Shown: positions 16,595 to 27,175 of the stretch, in pieces
Layout: every line of letters begins with the position of its first letter
How positions within the stretch are numbered: the stretch's first letter is position 1
Assembly (NCBI RefSeq): GCF_900111565.1
Contig: NZ_FOIK01000003.1
Coordinates: 434,001-498,000 of the forward strand
Reading direction: 5' to 3'
Length of the DNA stretch: 64,000 bases
Source: Paenibacillus sp. NFR01
GTDB taxonomy: Bacteria > Bacillota > Bacilli > Paenibacillales > Paenibacillaceae
Program-made: the position numbers and the translations under genes
The notes under the pieces: model-generated
Databases searched by the model: none
Told to the model about the DNA's origin: nothing
The model's input: the letters and a program-made list of their open reading frames with translations, nothing else

Positions 16595-17650
16595 ATGAAT
16601 GTGGAAGGCAAGCTGAGAGCGGCGATTGTCGGATCGACTGGATATGGCGGCGTGGAGTTGATCCGGCTGCTGCAGAACCACCCGAATGTTGAAATTACGT
16701 CGGTCATTTCTTCCTCAAGCGCGGGAGATGCTATTGAAGAAGGTTTCCCGCATTTGACGGGAATCATCAGCCGCAAGCTGGACGGCGTCGATCCTGCGGA
16801 AATCGCTGGCCGGGCCGATGTTGTGTTCACGGCGACTCCTTCGGGCGTCAGCGGGAAGCTGGTGCCGCAGCTGCTGGCGGAAGGGTTGAAGGTTATCGAC
16901 CTGTCGGGCGATTTTCGTCTGAAGGACGGCGCAGAATATGAGCAATGGTATAAACACCCAGCGCCTCCGGCTGAGCTGCTGGAGCAGGCGGTATACGGCT
17001 TATGCGAGGTGTTCGGCGAACGCGCCCAAGGCGTGGATTTTGTTTCGAATCCGGGGTGTTACCCGACCGCTACGCTGCTCGGCCTCATTCCTGCGCTGGC
17101 GGCCGGCTGGATTAAAGCGGACAGCATCATCATCGATGCCAAATCGGGCGTCTCCGGCGCGGGCCGGGGCACAAGCCTGATGGTACATTATGCCGAGATT
17201 AACGAGAACCTGAAGGCCTACAAGGTGAACAAACATCAGCATATTCCGGAGATCGAGCAGGCGCTGTCGGAGATTGCCGGGGAGAAAGTAACGGTAACCT
17301 TCACCACGCATCTGGCCCCGATGACGCGCGGAATAATGAGCACGATGTACGCAAGCCTGAACGGATCGTACAGCGACGAGGATTTTGCCCGGCTGTACCA
17401 GGAGTATTATGAAGGCCGGCCATTTGTGCGGGTACGCAAGCCAGGCGTTCTCCCGGCCACCAAGGAAGTCAGCGGCTCCAACTATTGCGATATCGGCTTT
17501 GCAGCGGATGCCCGGACAGGACGGGTAACAATCGTGTCGGTTATCGACAACGTGGTCAAAGGCGCGGCAGGGCAAGCGATACAGAACCTGAATTTGATGA
17601 TGGGATGGGAGGAAACCCGCGGTTTGGGCTACACACCAGTGTATCCATAA
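16595..17650 (+). CDS. argC: N-acetyl-gamma-glutamyl-phosphate reductase
   Basis: 351 residues. It reduces acetylglutamyl phosphate to the semialdehyde with NADPH, the third step of arginine synthesis. The N-terminal Rossmann motif is AAIVGSTGYGGVELIRLL. The catalytic cysteine is C155 in SNPGCYPTA, and HQHIPEIEQ and HLAPMTRGIMST supply the other active-site residues. It is the first gene of argCJBDFGH. The ATG at 16595 follows a GGAAGCGGGG stretch. Confidence 0.96.
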   Translation: MNVEGKLRAAIVGSTGYGGVELIRLLQNHPNVEITSVISSSSAGDAIEEGFPHLTGIISRKLDGVDPAEIAGRADVVFTATPSGVSGKLVPQLLAEGLKVIDLSGDFRLKDGAEYEQWYKHPAPPAELLEQAVYGLCEVFGERAQGVDFVSNPGCYPTATLLGLIPALAAGWIKADSIIIDAKSGVSGAGRGTSLMVHYAEINENLKAYKVNKHQHIPEIEQALSEIAGEKVTVTFTTHLAPMTRGIMSTMYASLNGSYSDEDFARLYQEYYEGRPFVRVRKPGVLPATKEVSGSNYCDIGFAADARTGRVTIVSVIDNVVKGAAGQAIQNLNLMMGWEETRGLGYTPVYP

Positions 17651-17670
17651 ACGGCTGCGGTCAACATACA

Positions 17671-18903
17671 ATGAGCGAGCAACTTTTATTTACCGTTCTA
17701 GACGGCGGAAGCATTACGACGCCGAAAGGCTTTAAAGCCGGCGGGCTGCACTGCGGCCTCAAAAAGACAACCCGCAATGATCTGGCGGCCATCGTCTGCG
17801 AGGTGCCGGCAACGGCTGCGGCAGTGTACACTACGAATATTTTTCAGGCAGCTCCGCTTAAAGTGACGCGGGAAAGTCTCGTTAACGGCACATTGCAGGC
17901 CATCGTGGTCAACAGCGGCAATGCCAATGCCTGTACCGGAGAGCAAGGGGAGATCGACGCTTATGCGATGCGTACGGCGACGGCGCGTGCGCTGGGCGTC
18001 AAAGAGCAGGATGTGGCTGTAGCGTCCACAGGGGTCATCGGGGAACTCTTGAAAATGGATAAAGTGCTTGGTGGCATCACTGAACTGCCGGAGCGGATGA
18101 ATGCAGGTGCGTCTGGTGCGGAAGAGTTCAGCCAAGCCATTCTGACCACCGATCTGGTGAAAAAGGAATGCTGCGTCGCCGTACAAGTGGGCGGTATAAC
18201 CGTAACAGTGGCTGGTGCGGCCAAAGGCTCGGGAATGATCCATCCGAATATGGCGACCATGCTCGGATTCATGACTACCGATGCCGCTATTGACGGCGAA
18301 GATTTGCTTGGCTTGCTGCGCGCGGCTACCAATGTAACTTTTAATATGATTACCGTGGATGGAGACACAAGCACCAACGATATGCTGGTTACACTGGCCA
18401 GCGGTCTGGCGGGCAACGAGAAGCTGAACCGCCAACATCCAGACTGGGAGGCTTTTGCCGCAGCGTTTACGCATGTGTGCCAAAGCCTGGCCAAAGCAAT
18501 TGCCCGTGACGGCGAAGGCGCAACGAAGCTGGTCGAAGTGCAGATTAGCGGGGCGGTTCATGATGAGGCGGCCGCTGCGATTGCCAAGACGGTGGTTGGC
18601 TCCAGCCTGGTGAAATCGGCGATTTTCGGAGCGGATGCGAACTGGGGACGGATCATTGCCGCAGTCGGGCGCGCAGGCGTGCCGGTGTCACCGGACAATG
18701 TGAACATTTGGCTGGGCGAGATCGAGGTGCTGCGCAATTCGCGGCCGGTTCCTTTCGACGAAGAGCAGGCGCTTCATTATTTGCAGAAGACCGATACGGT
18801 GACGATCACCGTGGCGTTGTCCGATGGCGAAGGCAAGGCGACCGCCTGGGGCTGCGACTTGACCTACGATTATGTGCGCATCAATGCGGCGTACCGGACT
18901 TGA
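17671..18903 (+). CDS. argJ: Glutamate N-acetyltransferase/ornithine acetyltransferase
   Basis: 410 residues from the ATG at 17671. ArgJ transfers the acetyl group from acetylornithine to glutamate, closing the acetyl cycle; some members also use acetyl-CoA. The protein self-cleaves before the threonine of KGSGMIHPNMATMLGF, here T196, into alpha and beta chains. No argA or argE is seen in the operon, so the cyclic route is expected. An alternative frame extension to 17485 overlaps argC and has no ribosome site. The start given here also lacks a strong site, so translation may be coupled to argC 20 bases upstream. Confidence 0.95.
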   Translation: MSEQLLFTVLDGGSITTPKGFKAGGLHCGLKKTTRNDLAAIVCEVPATAAAVYTTNIFQAAPLKVTRESLVNGTLQAIVVNSGNANACTGEQGEIDAYAMRTATARALGVKEQDVAVASTGVIGELLKMDKVLGGITELPERMNAGASGAEEFSQAILTTDLVKKECCVAVQVGGITVTVAGAAKGSGMIHPNMATMLGFMTTDAAIDGEDLLGLLRAATNVTFNMITVDGDTSTNDMLVTLASGLAGNEKLNRQHPDWEAFAAAFTHVCQSLAKAIARDGEGATKLVEVQISGAVHDEAAAAIAKTVVGSSLVKSAIFGADANWGRIIAAVGRAGVPVSPDNVNIWLGEIEVLRNSRPVPFDEEQALHYLQKTDTVTITVALSDGEGKATAWGCDLTYDYVRINAAYRT

Positions 18904-18944
18904 GTCTTGGACCGGAGAACGGCGCAGAGGGAGGAAGTACGGCA

Positions 18945-19781
18945 ATGACAAGTGAACAGTTGACGGGCGGGTTGCCGGTGGCACTGCCAAAGCTTGATGG
19001 GCTATTCGTAATGAAATGCGGCGGCAGTACGCTGGCTGCGCTTCCGGATTCCTTTTTCGAGGATCTGCGGGAGCTTCAGGAAAGCGGGGCAAAGCCTGTC
19101 ATCGTACACGGCGGCGGCCCTGCGATCTCGAATAATCTGGCGAAACTGGGCATCGAGAGCAGCTTTGTGAACGGGCTGCGCGTGACGACGGAAGAAGTGC
19201 TTGATGTGGTGGAGATGACGCTTGCCGGCAGCATCAACAAAACGATAGTCCGGCGGATTCAGAACAGCGGCGCGCTTGCGCTCGGTTTATCCGGCGTAGA
19301 CGGCCGGCTGATTACCGCACGTCCGGTGGCGAACAGCGCCGAGGTCGGTCTGGTCGGGGAAGTAACGGAAGTCGCGGCGGGACTGATTACCGGCATTTTG
19401 GAGCTGGGGTATATCCCGGTCATCGCTCCGATCGGGGTGGATCAGGCTGGACAGCGTTACAATATTAACGCGGATACAGCAGCCGGGGCAGTGGCTTCGT
19501 TCGTCCAGTCGCCGAGCATGATCGTCGTGACTGACGTGCCGGGGATTCTGCGAACGGTTGAAGGAGAGAAGAAGGTATTGCCGTCGGTAACGGTAGCTGA
19601 AATTGAAGAGCTGATCGCTAGCGGCGAGATCTACGGCGGAATGATTCCGAAGGTGCGCGCAGCGATGGATTGCATCCAGGGCAGCGTGTCCGAAGTTGTT
19701 ATTGTTGACGGTAAGGAGCCGCGCGTGCTCAGCCGTGTCTTGAAGGGCGAGAAGCTGGGAACCCGGATTAAGCGGGCATAA
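18945..19781 (+). CDS. argB: Acetylglutamate kinase
   Basis: 278 residues of the amino acid kinase family; it phosphorylates N-acetylglutamate, usually the arginine-regulated step. The glycine-rich phosphate loops are MKCGGSTLA near residue 23 and VIVHGGGPAIS; the usual family version of the first is KYGG. NINADTAAGAVAS binds substrate and nucleotide, and GGMIPKVRAA is the late lysine loop. The 20 residues before the core (MTSEQLTGG onward) form a short extension. The ATG at 18945 has a GAGGGAGGAAG ribosome site. Confidence 0.94.
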   Translation: MTSEQLTGGLPVALPKLDGLFVMKCGGSTLAALPDSFFEDLRELQESGAKPVIVHGGGPAISNNLAKLGIESSFVNGLRVTTEEVLDVVEMTLAGSINKTIVRRIQNSGALALGLSGVDGRLITARPVANSAEVGLVGEVTEVAAGLITGILELGYIPVIAPIGVDQAGQRYNINADTAAGAVASFVQSPSMIVVTDVPGILRTVEGEKKVLPSVTVAEIEELIASGEIYGGMIPKVRAAMDCIQGSVSEVVIVDGKEPRVLSRVLKGEKLGTRIKRA

Positions 19782-19840
19782 CCCGATTAAATTAGCGCTG
19801 CCGGAATACCGGAAGCAGCATGGTGGGAGAGTGACTAAGA

Positions 19841-21124
19841 ATGAGTGAGCTTACGCAAACGGAAAAAGATTCTTTGACAGGGGCGCCGGAGAACCGCTCC
19901 GCGGAAGGACAGCAGGAGGCCGCTCCTGCCAAGCTGCGTGCGGTATTCCCGTCCTATGCCAGATATGACCTCAGTCTGGTCAAAGGTAAGGGCAGCTGGG
20001 TCTGGGACGACCAAGGCAACAAATACCTCGACTTTATGTGCGGTCTGGCGGTAACCAGCCTTGGCCATGCGCCGGAGAAGGTCGGCCAGAAGCTGAAAGA
20101 ACAGATCGATACGCTGTGGCATGTCTCCAATCTTTTTCATATTCCGGGACAGGACCGGGTGGCCGAGCTGCTGACAGCAAACAGCGGTGCCGATCAGGTC
20201 TTCTTCTGCAACAGCGGCGCCGAAGCGAACGAAGCGGCGATCAAGCTGGCCCGCAAATATCATCAAAAAATCAAAGGCACCGGACGTTATGAGATTATCA
20301 CCTTCGAGCAGTCGTTCCATGGACGTACGCTCGCTACGCTGACCGCTACCGGACAGCAAAAGGTAAAGGAAGGTTTTTTGCCGCTGCCGGAAGGGTTCAA
20401 GACGGTGCCGCTGCATGATCTCCCTGCGCTGAAAGCGGCGATTACGGAGAACACGGCAGCGATTATGCTGGAGATGATCCTGGCCGAAGGCGGCGTACTG
20501 GTCGTTGAGCCGGACTTTCTGAATGCTGTAGTAGAGCTGTGCAAGGAGCATGGACTGCTGCTGATCGTCGATGAAGTGCAGACCGGCATGGGCCGTACGG
20601 GCAAGCTGTTTGCCCATCAGCATTATGGGATCGAGCCGGATATTTTCACCTTGGCCAAAGGGGTGGCGAGCGGCTTCCCTGCAGGCGTAATGCTCGGTAA
20701 AGGTTATTTGCGCGATGCGTTCAGCCCGGGCAGCCATGCCAGCACCTTCGGCGGAACGCCGCTCGCTGCGGCAGTGATGCAGGCAACGATCGAAACGATG
20801 CTCGAAGACCAGCTGCCGGAGCGCGCTGCAGAGATGGGCGAATATCTGATATATCTTTTGCGCGAAAAGCTTGGCGATCTTCCGTTTGTCCATGAAGTAC
20901 GCGGCAAAGGGCTGCTGATCGGGATTGAATGCGCGGGGCCGGTGGGAGACATTATTTTGGCCGGGCAGAAAAAAGGCCTGCTCTTCGTGCAAGCCGGACC
21001 GACGGTCATCCGCCTGCTGCCGAACTTATATGTAACCAAAGAGGAGATTCATCAGGCGGTGGACATCCTGACGGAGCTCATTCATACTTATGTTAATTCA
21101 TTAAACGGGGAGGCGAACCAATGA
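19841..21124 (+). CDS. argD: Acetylornithine aminotransferase
   Basis: 427 residues of class III PLP aminotransferase. It converts N-acetylglutamate semialdehyde to acetylornithine. The PLP lysine is K273 in [10 protein letters not shown], preceded by [30 protein letters not shown] binds the cofactor phosphate. The first 40 residues (rich in Glu, Gln and Ala) are an N-terminal extension not usual in the family. The ribosome site (GGTGGGAG) is about 12 bases from the ATG, which is rather far. It overlaps argF by four bases. Confidence 0.94.
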   Translation: MSELTQTEKDSLTGAPENRSAEGQQEAAPAKLRAVFPSYARYDLSLVKGKGSWVWDDQGNKYLDFMCGLAVTSLGHAPEKVGQKLKEQIDTLWHVSNLFHIPGQDRVAELLTANSGADQVFFCNSGAEANEAAIKLARKYHQKIKGTGRYEIITFEQSFHGRTLATLTATGQQKVKEGFLPLPEGFKTVPLHDLPALKAAITENTAAIMLEMILAEGGVLVVEPDFLNAVVELCKEHGLLLIVDEVQTGMGRTGKLFAHQHYGIEPDIFTLAKGVASGFPAGVMLGKGYLRDAFSPGSHASTFGGTPLAAAVMQATIETMLEDQLPERAAEMGEYLIYLLREKLGDLPFVHEVRGKGLLIGIECAGPVGDIILAGQKKGLLFVQAGPTVIRLLPNLYVTKEEIHQAVDILTELIHTYVNSLNGEANQ

Positions 21125-22089
21125 GCCAGAGTGTACACGCCGGGGCGGACGCCATTGCGCAGCAGCTTAAAGGACGCGATTTGCTGGAGCTGAACGATTA
21201 CAGCCCGGAGGAAATCACGTACCTGATCGATCTGGCGATCGAACTCAAACGCAAGCAAAAAGCGGGCGAAACATACCATCCGCTGAAGGGCAAAACGATC
21301 GGACTGATTTTTGAAAAATCCTCGACCCGTACCCGGGTATCGTTCGAAGTGGGGATGTTCCAGCTGGGCGGGCATGCGCTTTTTCTAAGCAAAAACGACA
21401 TCCAGCTCGGGCGCGGCGAAACGATCGGCGATACGGCCCAGGTCATGTCCCGTTATCTGGACGGAATCATGATCCGGACCTTCGGTCACGACAAGGTGGA
21501 GGATCTGGCGAAATACGCCTCCGTGCCGGTGATCAACGGGCTGAGCGATCTGGCGCATCCGTGCCAGGTGCTGGCCGACTACCAAACCATTTACGAGCAT
21601 AAAGGCACGCTGAAGGGACTAAAGCTGGCTTACATCGGCGACGGCAACAATATGGCGCATTCCCTGATGATCGGCGGTGCCAAGCTTGGCGTGCATGTAT
21701 CGGTAGCGGGACCCGAGGGCTATGAGCCGGATGCAGCGGTTGTCGCTGAAGCCCAGGAGATCGCCAAAACCACGGGTGCGCAGATTGTTGTCACCCGCAG
21801 CCCGCAGGAAGCCGTGCAGGATGCCGACGTGATCTACACCGACGTATGGGCGAGCATGGGATTTGAGGCCGAGCAATTGGCTCGTGAAGCGGCGTTTAAG
21901 GACTACCAGGTCAACGAAGAGCTGGTTAAAGGGGCAAAAAGCGACTACCTGTTCCTGCACTGCCTCCCGGCCCACCGCGAGGAAGAGGTCAGCACGGGCG
22001 TGATCGACGGGCCGAACTCGGTGATTTTTGATCAGGCAGAGAACCGGCTGCATGCGCAAAAAGCGCTGATGGTCGCATTGATGGGATAA
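21121..22089 (+). CDS. argF: Ornithine carbamoyltransferase
   Basis: 322 residues. It makes citrulline from ornithine and carbamoyl phosphate. The carbamoyl-phosphate site SSTRTR is at residues 67-72, HPCQVLAD follows, and the ornithine-binding DVWASMG and [11 protein letters not shown] loops are intact. The ATG overlaps the argD stop (ATGA), showing coupling. No carbamoyl-phosphate synthase gene is in the window, so carAB must lie elsewhere. Confidence 0.96.
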   Translation: MSQSVHAGADAIAQQLKGRDLLELNDYSPEEITYLIDLAIELKRKQKAGETYHPLKGKTIGLIFEKSSTRTRVSFEVGMFQLGGHALFLSKNDIQLGRGETIGDTAQVMSRYLDGIMIRTFGHDKVEDLAKYASVPVINGLSDLAHPCQVLADYQTIYEHKGTLKGLKLAYIGDGNNMAHSLMIGGAKLGVHVSVAGPEGYEPDAAVVAEAQEIAKTTGAQIVVTRSPQEAVQDADVIYTDVWASMGFEAEQLAREAAFKDYQVNEELVKGAKSDYLFLHCLPAHREEEVSTGVIDGPNSVIFDQAENRLHAQKALMVALMG

Positions 22090-22120
22090 CTATTTGCATT
22101 TGAAAGGAAGAGGAACGTTC

Positions 22121-23353
22121 ATGGCAAAAGAGAAAATCGTCCTCGCCTACTCGGGCGGTCTGGACACTTCGGTGATTTTGAAATGGCTTAAAGAAACCTA
22201 CGACGCAGAAATTATCGCATTTACCGCCGATATCGGCCAAAAGGAAGAACTGGAAGGTCTGGAAGCCAAAGCTCTGGCCACCGGCGCATCCAAAGTATAC
22301 ATCGACGACCTGCGCGACGAATTTGCCAGCGACTTCATCTATCCGATGTTTCAAGCCGGCGCGCTGTACGAAGGGCAATATCTGCTCGGCACCAGCATCG
22401 CCCGTCCGCTGATCGCCAAACGCATGGTGGACATCGCCATCGCCGAGGGCGCAACGGCCATCGCGCACGGCGCGACCGGCAAAGGCAACGACCAGGTGCG
22501 TTTCGAGCTTGGCGTCGCCGGACTTGCTCCGAATATCAAGGTGATCGCACCTTGGCGTCTCGAAGAGTTCCGCAACCAGTTCCCGGGCCGGGCAGAAATG
22601 ATCGCTTATGCGGAAGCTAACGGTATCCCCGTACAGGCTTCGGCAGCTAAGCCCTATTCGATGGACCGCAACCTGCTGCATATCAGCTACGAGAGCGGCG
22701 TGTTGGAGGATCCTTGGTTCGATCCAAGCGCTCCGGAGAACAAAGAAATGTTCCTGCTCAGCAATGCGCCAGAGGATGCGCCAGACGAAGCGGAATATCT
22801 GGAACTTGAGTTCGCACAAGGCAACTGCGTGGCGCTGAACGGCGAGCAGCTCTCCCCGCTGCAAGTGATGGAGAAGCTGAACGAGCTTGGCGGATTGCAC
22901 GGCATCGGCCGCGTCGACATGGTGGAGAACCGTTTTGTCGGCATGAAGAGCCGCGGCGTCTATGAGACCCCGGGCGGCACGATCCTGTTCACCGCGCACC
23001 GCAAAATGGAGTCGATCACGATGGACCGCGAAGTGATGAACCTGCGCGACAGCCTGATCACCCGTTATAGTACGCTGGTGTACAACGGCTTCTGGTTCGC
23101 ACCGGAACGTCAGGCGCTGCAAGCGCTGGTTACCGAAAGCCAGAAGAATGTGACCGGCACCGTGCGCGTTAAGCTCTACAAAGGCAACATTATCGGCGCC
23201 GGCGTGAAAAGCCCGGTTAGCCTGTACAACCCGGACATCGCCACGATGGAAGCCGATCCTACCCAAGCGTACGATCAAGGCGACGCAACCGGCTTTATCC
23301 GCCTGAACGCGCTGCGGCTCAAAGTATCGGCAGGCGTAGCGGGACAACAATAA
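22121..23353 (+). CDS. argG: Argininosuccinate synthase
   Basis: 410 residues from the ATG at 22121 (ribosome site GGAAGAGG). It joins citrulline and aspartate with ATP. The N-terminal PP-loop [13 protein letters not shown] is at residues 8-20, and [14 protein letters not shown] and the YETPGG region complete the active site. The C terminus is the usual tetramerisation helix. It is 31 bases after argF and 77 bases before argH. Confidence 0.97.
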   Translation: MAKEKIVLAYSGGLDTSVILKWLKETYDAEIIAFTADIGQKEELEGLEAKALATGASKVYIDDLRDEFASDFIYPMFQAGALYEGQYLLGTSIARPLIAKRMVDIAIAEGATAIAHGATGKGNDQVRFELGVAGLAPNIKVIAPWRLEEFRNQFPGRAEMIAYAEANGIPVQASAAKPYSMDRNLLHISYESGVLEDPWFDPSAPENKEMFLLSNAPEDAPDEAEYLELEFAQGNCVALNGEQLSPLQVMEKLNELGGLHGIGRVDMVENRFVGMKSRGVYETPGGTILFTAHRKMESITMDREVMNLRDSLITRYSTLVYNGFWFAPERQALQALVTESQKNVTGTVRVKLYKGNIIGAGVKSPVSLYNPDIATMEADPTQAYDQGDATGFIRLNALRLKVSAGVAGQQ

Positions 23354-23430
23354 AAAAACAGAGAAATGCCGCGGGCCGTTTCTTCCGTCATGGATAGAGC
23401 GGCCTCTGGCTTACATGAAGGAGGATCTAC

Positions 23431-24837
23431 GTGAGCAAGCTGTGGGGCGGACGTTTTACGAAGGGGACCAACAAGCTGGTGGAGGAATACACGGCTTCCA
23501 TCGGTTTTGATCAGGCTTTGGCCGAAGAGGATGTGCAGGGCAGTTTGGCCCATGTCACGATGCTCGGCAAATGCGGCATCCTGCCGCAAGAAGATGTGGA
23601 CATCATCAAGGATGGCCTGAACAAGGTGCTGGAGAAGGTTCGCGCGGGTGAAATCGAATTCTCTGTCGCCGACGAAGACATTCATATGAATATCGAAAAA
23701 AATCTGATCGAGCTGGTCGGTCCGGTCGGCGGCAAGCTGCATACCGGACGCAGCCGCAACGATCAGGTGGCAACGGATATGCACTTGTACCTGCGCAATC
23801 GCGTGGTTGAACTGGTCGGGCTGCTGCATGAGCTGCAGGTTGCTTTGATCAACCAAGCCAAGGACAATGTGGAGACCATTGTTCCGGGATATACACACTT
23901 GCAGCGGGCGCAGCCGATCCTGTTCGCGCATCATCTGCTGGCATATGTGTCCATGTTCCGCCGCGATGCGGAGCGCCTGACCGACAGCTACAAACGGATC
24001 AATGTACTGCCGCTCGGCGCCGGTGCGCTGGCCGGGACTACATTCCCGATTGACCGCCATTTTGTAGCCGAGCAGCTTGGCTTTGATGCGGTGTACGAGA
24101 ATAGTCTCGACGCCGTCAGCGACCGCGACTTCATCGTCGAGTTCCTGGCGAATGCCTCGCTGGTCATGACGCATCTGTCCCGGCTCAGCGAAGAGCTCGT
24201 GCTCTGGAGCAGCACCGAATTCAGCTTCGTTGAGCTGGACGACGCTTTCTGCACAGGCAGCAGCATTATGCCGCAGAAGAAAAACCCGGACGTACCCGAG
24301 CTGGTGCGCGGTAAAACCGGACGCGTCTACGGCAACCTAGTCGGCCTGCTGACGGTGCTGAAGTCGCTGCCGCTGGCGTACAACAAGGACATGCAAGAGG
24401 ACAAGGAAGGCATGTTCGATACGGTAGCGACGCTGACCGGTGCGCTGCAGCTGTTCGCGCCGATGATCGCCACGATGAAGGTGAACAAAGGCCGGATGCG
24501 CGAAGCGGTGAATACCGACTTCTCCAATGCGACCGACATTGCCGACTTCCTGGTTGGCAAAGGCCTGCCGTTCCGTCAGGCGCATGAAGTGATCGGTAAA
24601 ACGGTGCTCTACTGCATCCAACAGGGCAAATTCCTGCTCGATCTGACGCTGGAGGAGTTCAAGGAATTCTCGCCGCTGTTTGACGAGAAGATTTACGAGG
24701 TTCTTCAGCCGGAAGCGGTCGTTAACGCACGTAACGTTTACGGCGGCACGGCTACGGTTCAGGTGAAAGCGGCGATTGAGCGGGCGGAAGCGGCGCTGCA
24801 GGATGCGGGCAAATGGGTAACGGAGCATAGCAAATGA
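23431..24837 (+). CDS. argH: Argininosuccinate lyase
   Basis: 468 residues of the fumarase/aspartase superfamily. It splits argininosuccinate to arginine and fumarate, the last step. The family signature [11 protein letters not shown] is at residues 276-286, with the catalytic serine in the SS pair, and [12 protein letters not shown] and [17 protein letters not shown] segments supply the other conserved regions. It starts at a GTG with an AAGGAGGAT ribosome site. It ends the operon and a strong terminator follows. Confidence 0.97.
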   Translation: MSKLWGGRFTKGTNKLVEEYTASIGFDQALAEEDVQGSLAHVTMLGKCGILPQEDVDIIKDGLNKVLEKVRAGEIEFSVADEDIHMNIEKNLIELVGPVGGKLHTGRSRNDQVATDMHLYLRNRVVELVGLLHELQVALINQAKDNVETIVPGYTHLQRAQPILFAHHLLAYVSMFRRDAERLTDSYKRINVLPLGAGALAGTTFPIDRHFVAEQLGFDAVYENSLDAVSDRDFIVEFLANASLVMTHLSRLSEELVLWSSTEFSFVELDDAFCTGSSIMPQKKNPDVPELVRGKTGRVYGNLVGLLTVLKSLPLAYNKDMQEDKEGMFDTVATLTGALQLFAPMIATMKVNKGRMREAVNTDFSNATDIADFLVGKGLPFRQAHEVIGKTVLYCIQQGKFLLDLTLEEFKEFSPLFDEKIYEVLQPEAVVNARNVYGGTATVQVKAAIERAEAALQDAGKWVTEHSK

Positions 24838-24856
24838 TCGGCATTGTATGATGTGA

Positions 24857-24907
24857 AACAGCCTCTTCGGAGAGCGGGTGAAACCCGCTTTCGAAGAGGC
24901 TGTTTTT
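24857..24907 (+). terminator. Terminator of the arginine operon
   Basis: AACAGCCTCTTCG (24857-24869) pairs with CGAAGAGGCTGTT (24892-24904), with an inner GCGGG/CCCGC stem, followed by T7. It also lies just past the end of the convergent esterase gene. Confidence 0.9.
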
Positions 24908-24912
24908 TTATA

Positions 24913-25701
24913 TTACTTTTGCAGCGGCAGCCAAGCCAGCACATCTTGGATTTTGGCGTCCCAATAGCCCCATTCATGTTCGCCGGGACCTTCTTCGTAC
25001 GTGAGCGAGAGCGAGGTTTCGGCACAGGCCTTGCGAAATTCCTGATTATCTTCGTACAGAAAATCTTCGGTTCCACAGCACTGGTAAAGCAAAGGCTTTG
25101 GTCCGTTCGCTTCATCCGCTTGCTTGAGCAGCCAGAGCAGGTCATTTGGCGTACCGGAAATATCGTTTTGACCGAAAATCCGGTCGAACTCCGCGATGAG
25201 AGGATTCCCATCTCTGCGGTGCTCTTTGATGTGGCTAGCCATGCTCAGAGCACCGGAGAGGCTGGCCGCGGCGGCGAACATTTCCGGTTTACGCAGTCCA
25301 AGCTTTATGGCCCCGTAGCCGCCCATCGACAGGCCTGCGACAAAGTTATCTTCACGTTCGGACGACAGCGGGAAAAAGGAGCGGGCAATTGCCGGAAGCT
25401 CCTCACTGATGAAGGTCCAGTATCGGCCCCCCTCCTCCATATCCGTATAGAAACTGCGGTGCACCTGCGGCATCACGACGGCAATGCCCATTTCCGCAAC
25501 ATACCGTTCAATCGAAGTCCGGCGCAGCCAGATCGAGTCATCGTCGGACAGGCCGTGCAGCAGATAAAGCGTAGGGTGGAGCGTACCCCGGGATACGTTG
25601 CTCATGCCAATTTGAGTAGATGTTTGCTGCGGTAAAATCACGGTCATCGAGGTGCTGAGTCCAAGAACATCCGAATAAAATCTGCATTCTATGAGAGCCA
25701 T
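24913..25701 (-). CDS. Esterase family alpha/beta hydrolase (FrmB/EstA-like)
   Basis: 262 residues, cytoplasmic, of the putative-esterase (esterase D) family. The nucleophile elbow GLSMGGYGA is clear, with the oxyanion-region [10 protein letters not shown] before it and a late GEHEWGYW that should carry the catalytic histidine. Homologs include tributyrin esterases and S-formylglutathione hydrolases; a substrate cannot be read here. An AGGAGGAG ribosome site precedes the ATG. It is transcribed convergently to argH and is probably monocistronic. Confidence 0.85.
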   Translation of the reverse strand: MALIECRFYSDVLGLSTSMTVILPQQTSTQIGMSNVSRGTLHPTLYLLHGLSDDDSIWLRRTSIERYVAEMGIAVVMPQVHRSFYTDMEEGGRYWTFISEELPAIARSFFPLSSEREDNFVAGLSMGGYGAIKLGLRKPEMFAAAASLSGALSMASHIKEHRRDGNPLIAEFDRIFGQNDISGTPNDLLWLLKQADEANGPKPLLYQCCGTEDFLYEDNQEFRKACAETSLSLTYEEGPGEHEWGYWDAKIQDVLAWLPLQK

Positions 25702-25793
25702 TGCTTCTCCTCCTTTTCAGCTCAAATGATAACATAATGCAATGCCGATAAATAGGGAGTAGGGCGCGGTACAATTATTCTTTTGCTAAGGAT

Positions 25794-25822
25794 TGATGGG
25801 GGTCCGGTTGAACGAATATAAT
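25794..25822 (+). promoter_or_regulatory. Candidate sigma-A promoter of the minor prepilin genes
   Basis: TTGATG at 25794-25799 and TATAAT at 25817-25822 with a 17-base spacer. It leaves a leader of roughly 135 bases before the first prepilin gene; I see no known riboswitch in that leader. Confidence 0.55.
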
Positions 25823-25966
25823 AAAAGATAGGTAGAAAGATTTAGAGAATTCGGTTGTTTCTAGGACCGGCGTCCAGAGATATCTATGCCTGCATGAAAA
25901 AAAACGAAAGCGCAGACCGTCAAGACCCGCCTGATCGGGGACGGATGTTAGCGAGGGGCGAATGGA

Positions 25967-26563
25967 ATGTTGTGGAGAAATCAGCCTAAGCGCGCGGTGG
26001 CGGGCGAACAGGGATTTACACTGATTGAAGTGCTGGCTGCGGTTGTAATATTGTCCATTGTCTCACTGGTGCTCAGTTCTTATTTTACTAATGCCATGTC
26101 CTATTCGAAATCGAATCAGAACAAGACCATTATGGTAAATCTGGCGCGCAACGCGCTCTTCTATATGGAAAAGCAGGATTACGACGGGCTGAAGTTGTAT
26201 TTTATGGGCCGGGAAGCCTCGGGATCGACTCCTGCAGAAGCAGGGCATGCAAGCATTACGGCGACAGCCTGCGCCCCGCTTACCGATACAACGGCCAGTT
26301 GCGGCGCGTACAGCCAAGTGGTTAAAGACACATTAACGCTGGCAAAGGTGCTTAACCCGACGGTCAACAATATTTCTTACCAGATCGACATTGAATACCA
26401 ATCGGCTTTGCATCAACAGATGAAAAGCTCGGGGGATCAAGTAGAGCGGGCGACGGCGGATTATCTTTTGCCCGTGCGCGTCAGAGTCCAGGACCCCAGA
26501 TCCGGCGGCAACGTGAAAGAGACGGTAGTGGAGGGGTACATCACCGATGAGAAGATTCGTTAA
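25967..26563 (+). CDS. Minor prepilin (PilV/PulG-like), type IV pilus
   Basis: 198 residues with a class III prepilin signal: a short basic leader ending in G, then FTLIEVLAAVVILSIVSLVLSSYF split as FTLIEVLAAVVIL and SIVSLVLSSYF, with the conserved glutamate at position 5 of the mature protein. The prepilin peptidase encoded at 38867 should cut after the glycine of EQG. The rest is a globular domain with four cysteines or fewer and no recognised fold. It is the first of three genes that together look like a minor-pilin set, and it overlaps the next by 17 bases. Confidence 0.8.
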   Translation: MLWRNQPKRAVAGEQGFTLIEVLAAVVILSIVSLVLSSYFTNAMSYSKSNQNKTIMVNLARNALFYMEKQDYDGLKLYFMGREASGSTPAEAGHASITATACAPLTDTTASCGAYSQVVKDTLTLAKVLNPTVNNISYQIDIEYQSALHQQMKSSGDQVERATADYLLPVRVRVQDPRSGGNVKETVVEGYITDEKIR

Positions 26564-27164
26564 ACGCCTGCGCGGACAACAGGGGCTGACCCTGATTGAA
26601 TTGATCGCGGCACTGTCGCTGTTTTCGCTCGTATCCGGCCTGATTTATGGCGTCGTATCCTTCGGGATGCAAAGCTATCAGCGGGTGACAATGGAGAATA
26701 CACTGCGTGAAGAAAGCGATCTGCTGATGTCGGCGGTCATTACCGAAATCTATACGTTTGCGCCTACTTCGGTGTACTCGGAGGATCGCATGAACAATGG
26801 CGTGCGGGAGACAGCGATATATCTGCAAAAAGATAATGGGAGCGGCGGCACGGATAAAGTGAGAATCGGCATTGCGGACGGCAAGCTGAGTATCGCGGAT
26901 CTCCCGGCTTCCGGCACATCGACTCCGGCAGCAGGCACAACCAACCCGTTGGCTTCGCCTGCTCCTTCGGCTTCTCCTGCGCCGTATGATCTCCGCACAA
27001 CGATCGATTCGGAGCTTGGCCCGAATTCGGCGCTTTCGCTTGAATGCAGTGTAGGCGCCGTGCAGCCGTGCGAGAGCGGATTGCTGAATGTGAATTTGTC
27101 CCTTATTTTAACGCGGGGCGATAAGGAACGCAGGCTGGATATGGAGAGCAAATTTGGATTTTAG
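26547..27164 (+). CDS. Second minor prepilin (PilW/PulJ-like)
   Basis: 205 residues. The leader MRRFVKRLRGQQG is followed by LTLIELIAALSLFSLVSGLI, a standard prepilin cleavage and helix segment with Glu at position 5. A proline/alanine/serine-rich stretch (about residues 120-150) forms a linker, and the C-terminal part includes a cysteine pair (LECSVGAVQPCES). Its start lies inside the previous gene. PilW-like minor pilins prime pilus assembly in other bacteria; that role is inferred. Confidence 0.78.
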   Translation: MRRFVKRLRGQQGLTLIELIAALSLFSLVSGLIYGVVSFGMQSYQRVTMENTLREESDLLMSAVITEIYTFAPTSVYSEDRMNNGVRETAIYLQKDNGSGGTDKVRIGIADGKLSIADLPASGTSTPAAGTTNPLASPAPSASPAPYDLRTTIDSELGPNSALSLECSVGAVQPCESGLLNVNLSLILTRGDKERRLDMESKFGF

Positions 27165-27175
27165 GAGCGGTAGAC

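Noticed and set aside
21989..23350. A long minus-strand open frame across argG
   Set aside because: It is a shadow of argG, caused by GC-rich codon use; the translated protein has no family features.
25823..25966. A cyclic di-GMP riboswitch in the minor prepilin leader
   Set aside because: Such switches often control pili, but the conserved GEMM core sequences are absent here and in the leaders of pilB and the major pilin.
25894..25989. A 31-codon ATG frame in the leader of the first minor prepilin gene
   Set aside because: No ribosome site is visible and it overlaps the prepilin start; it could be a leader peptide, but the evidence is too thin.
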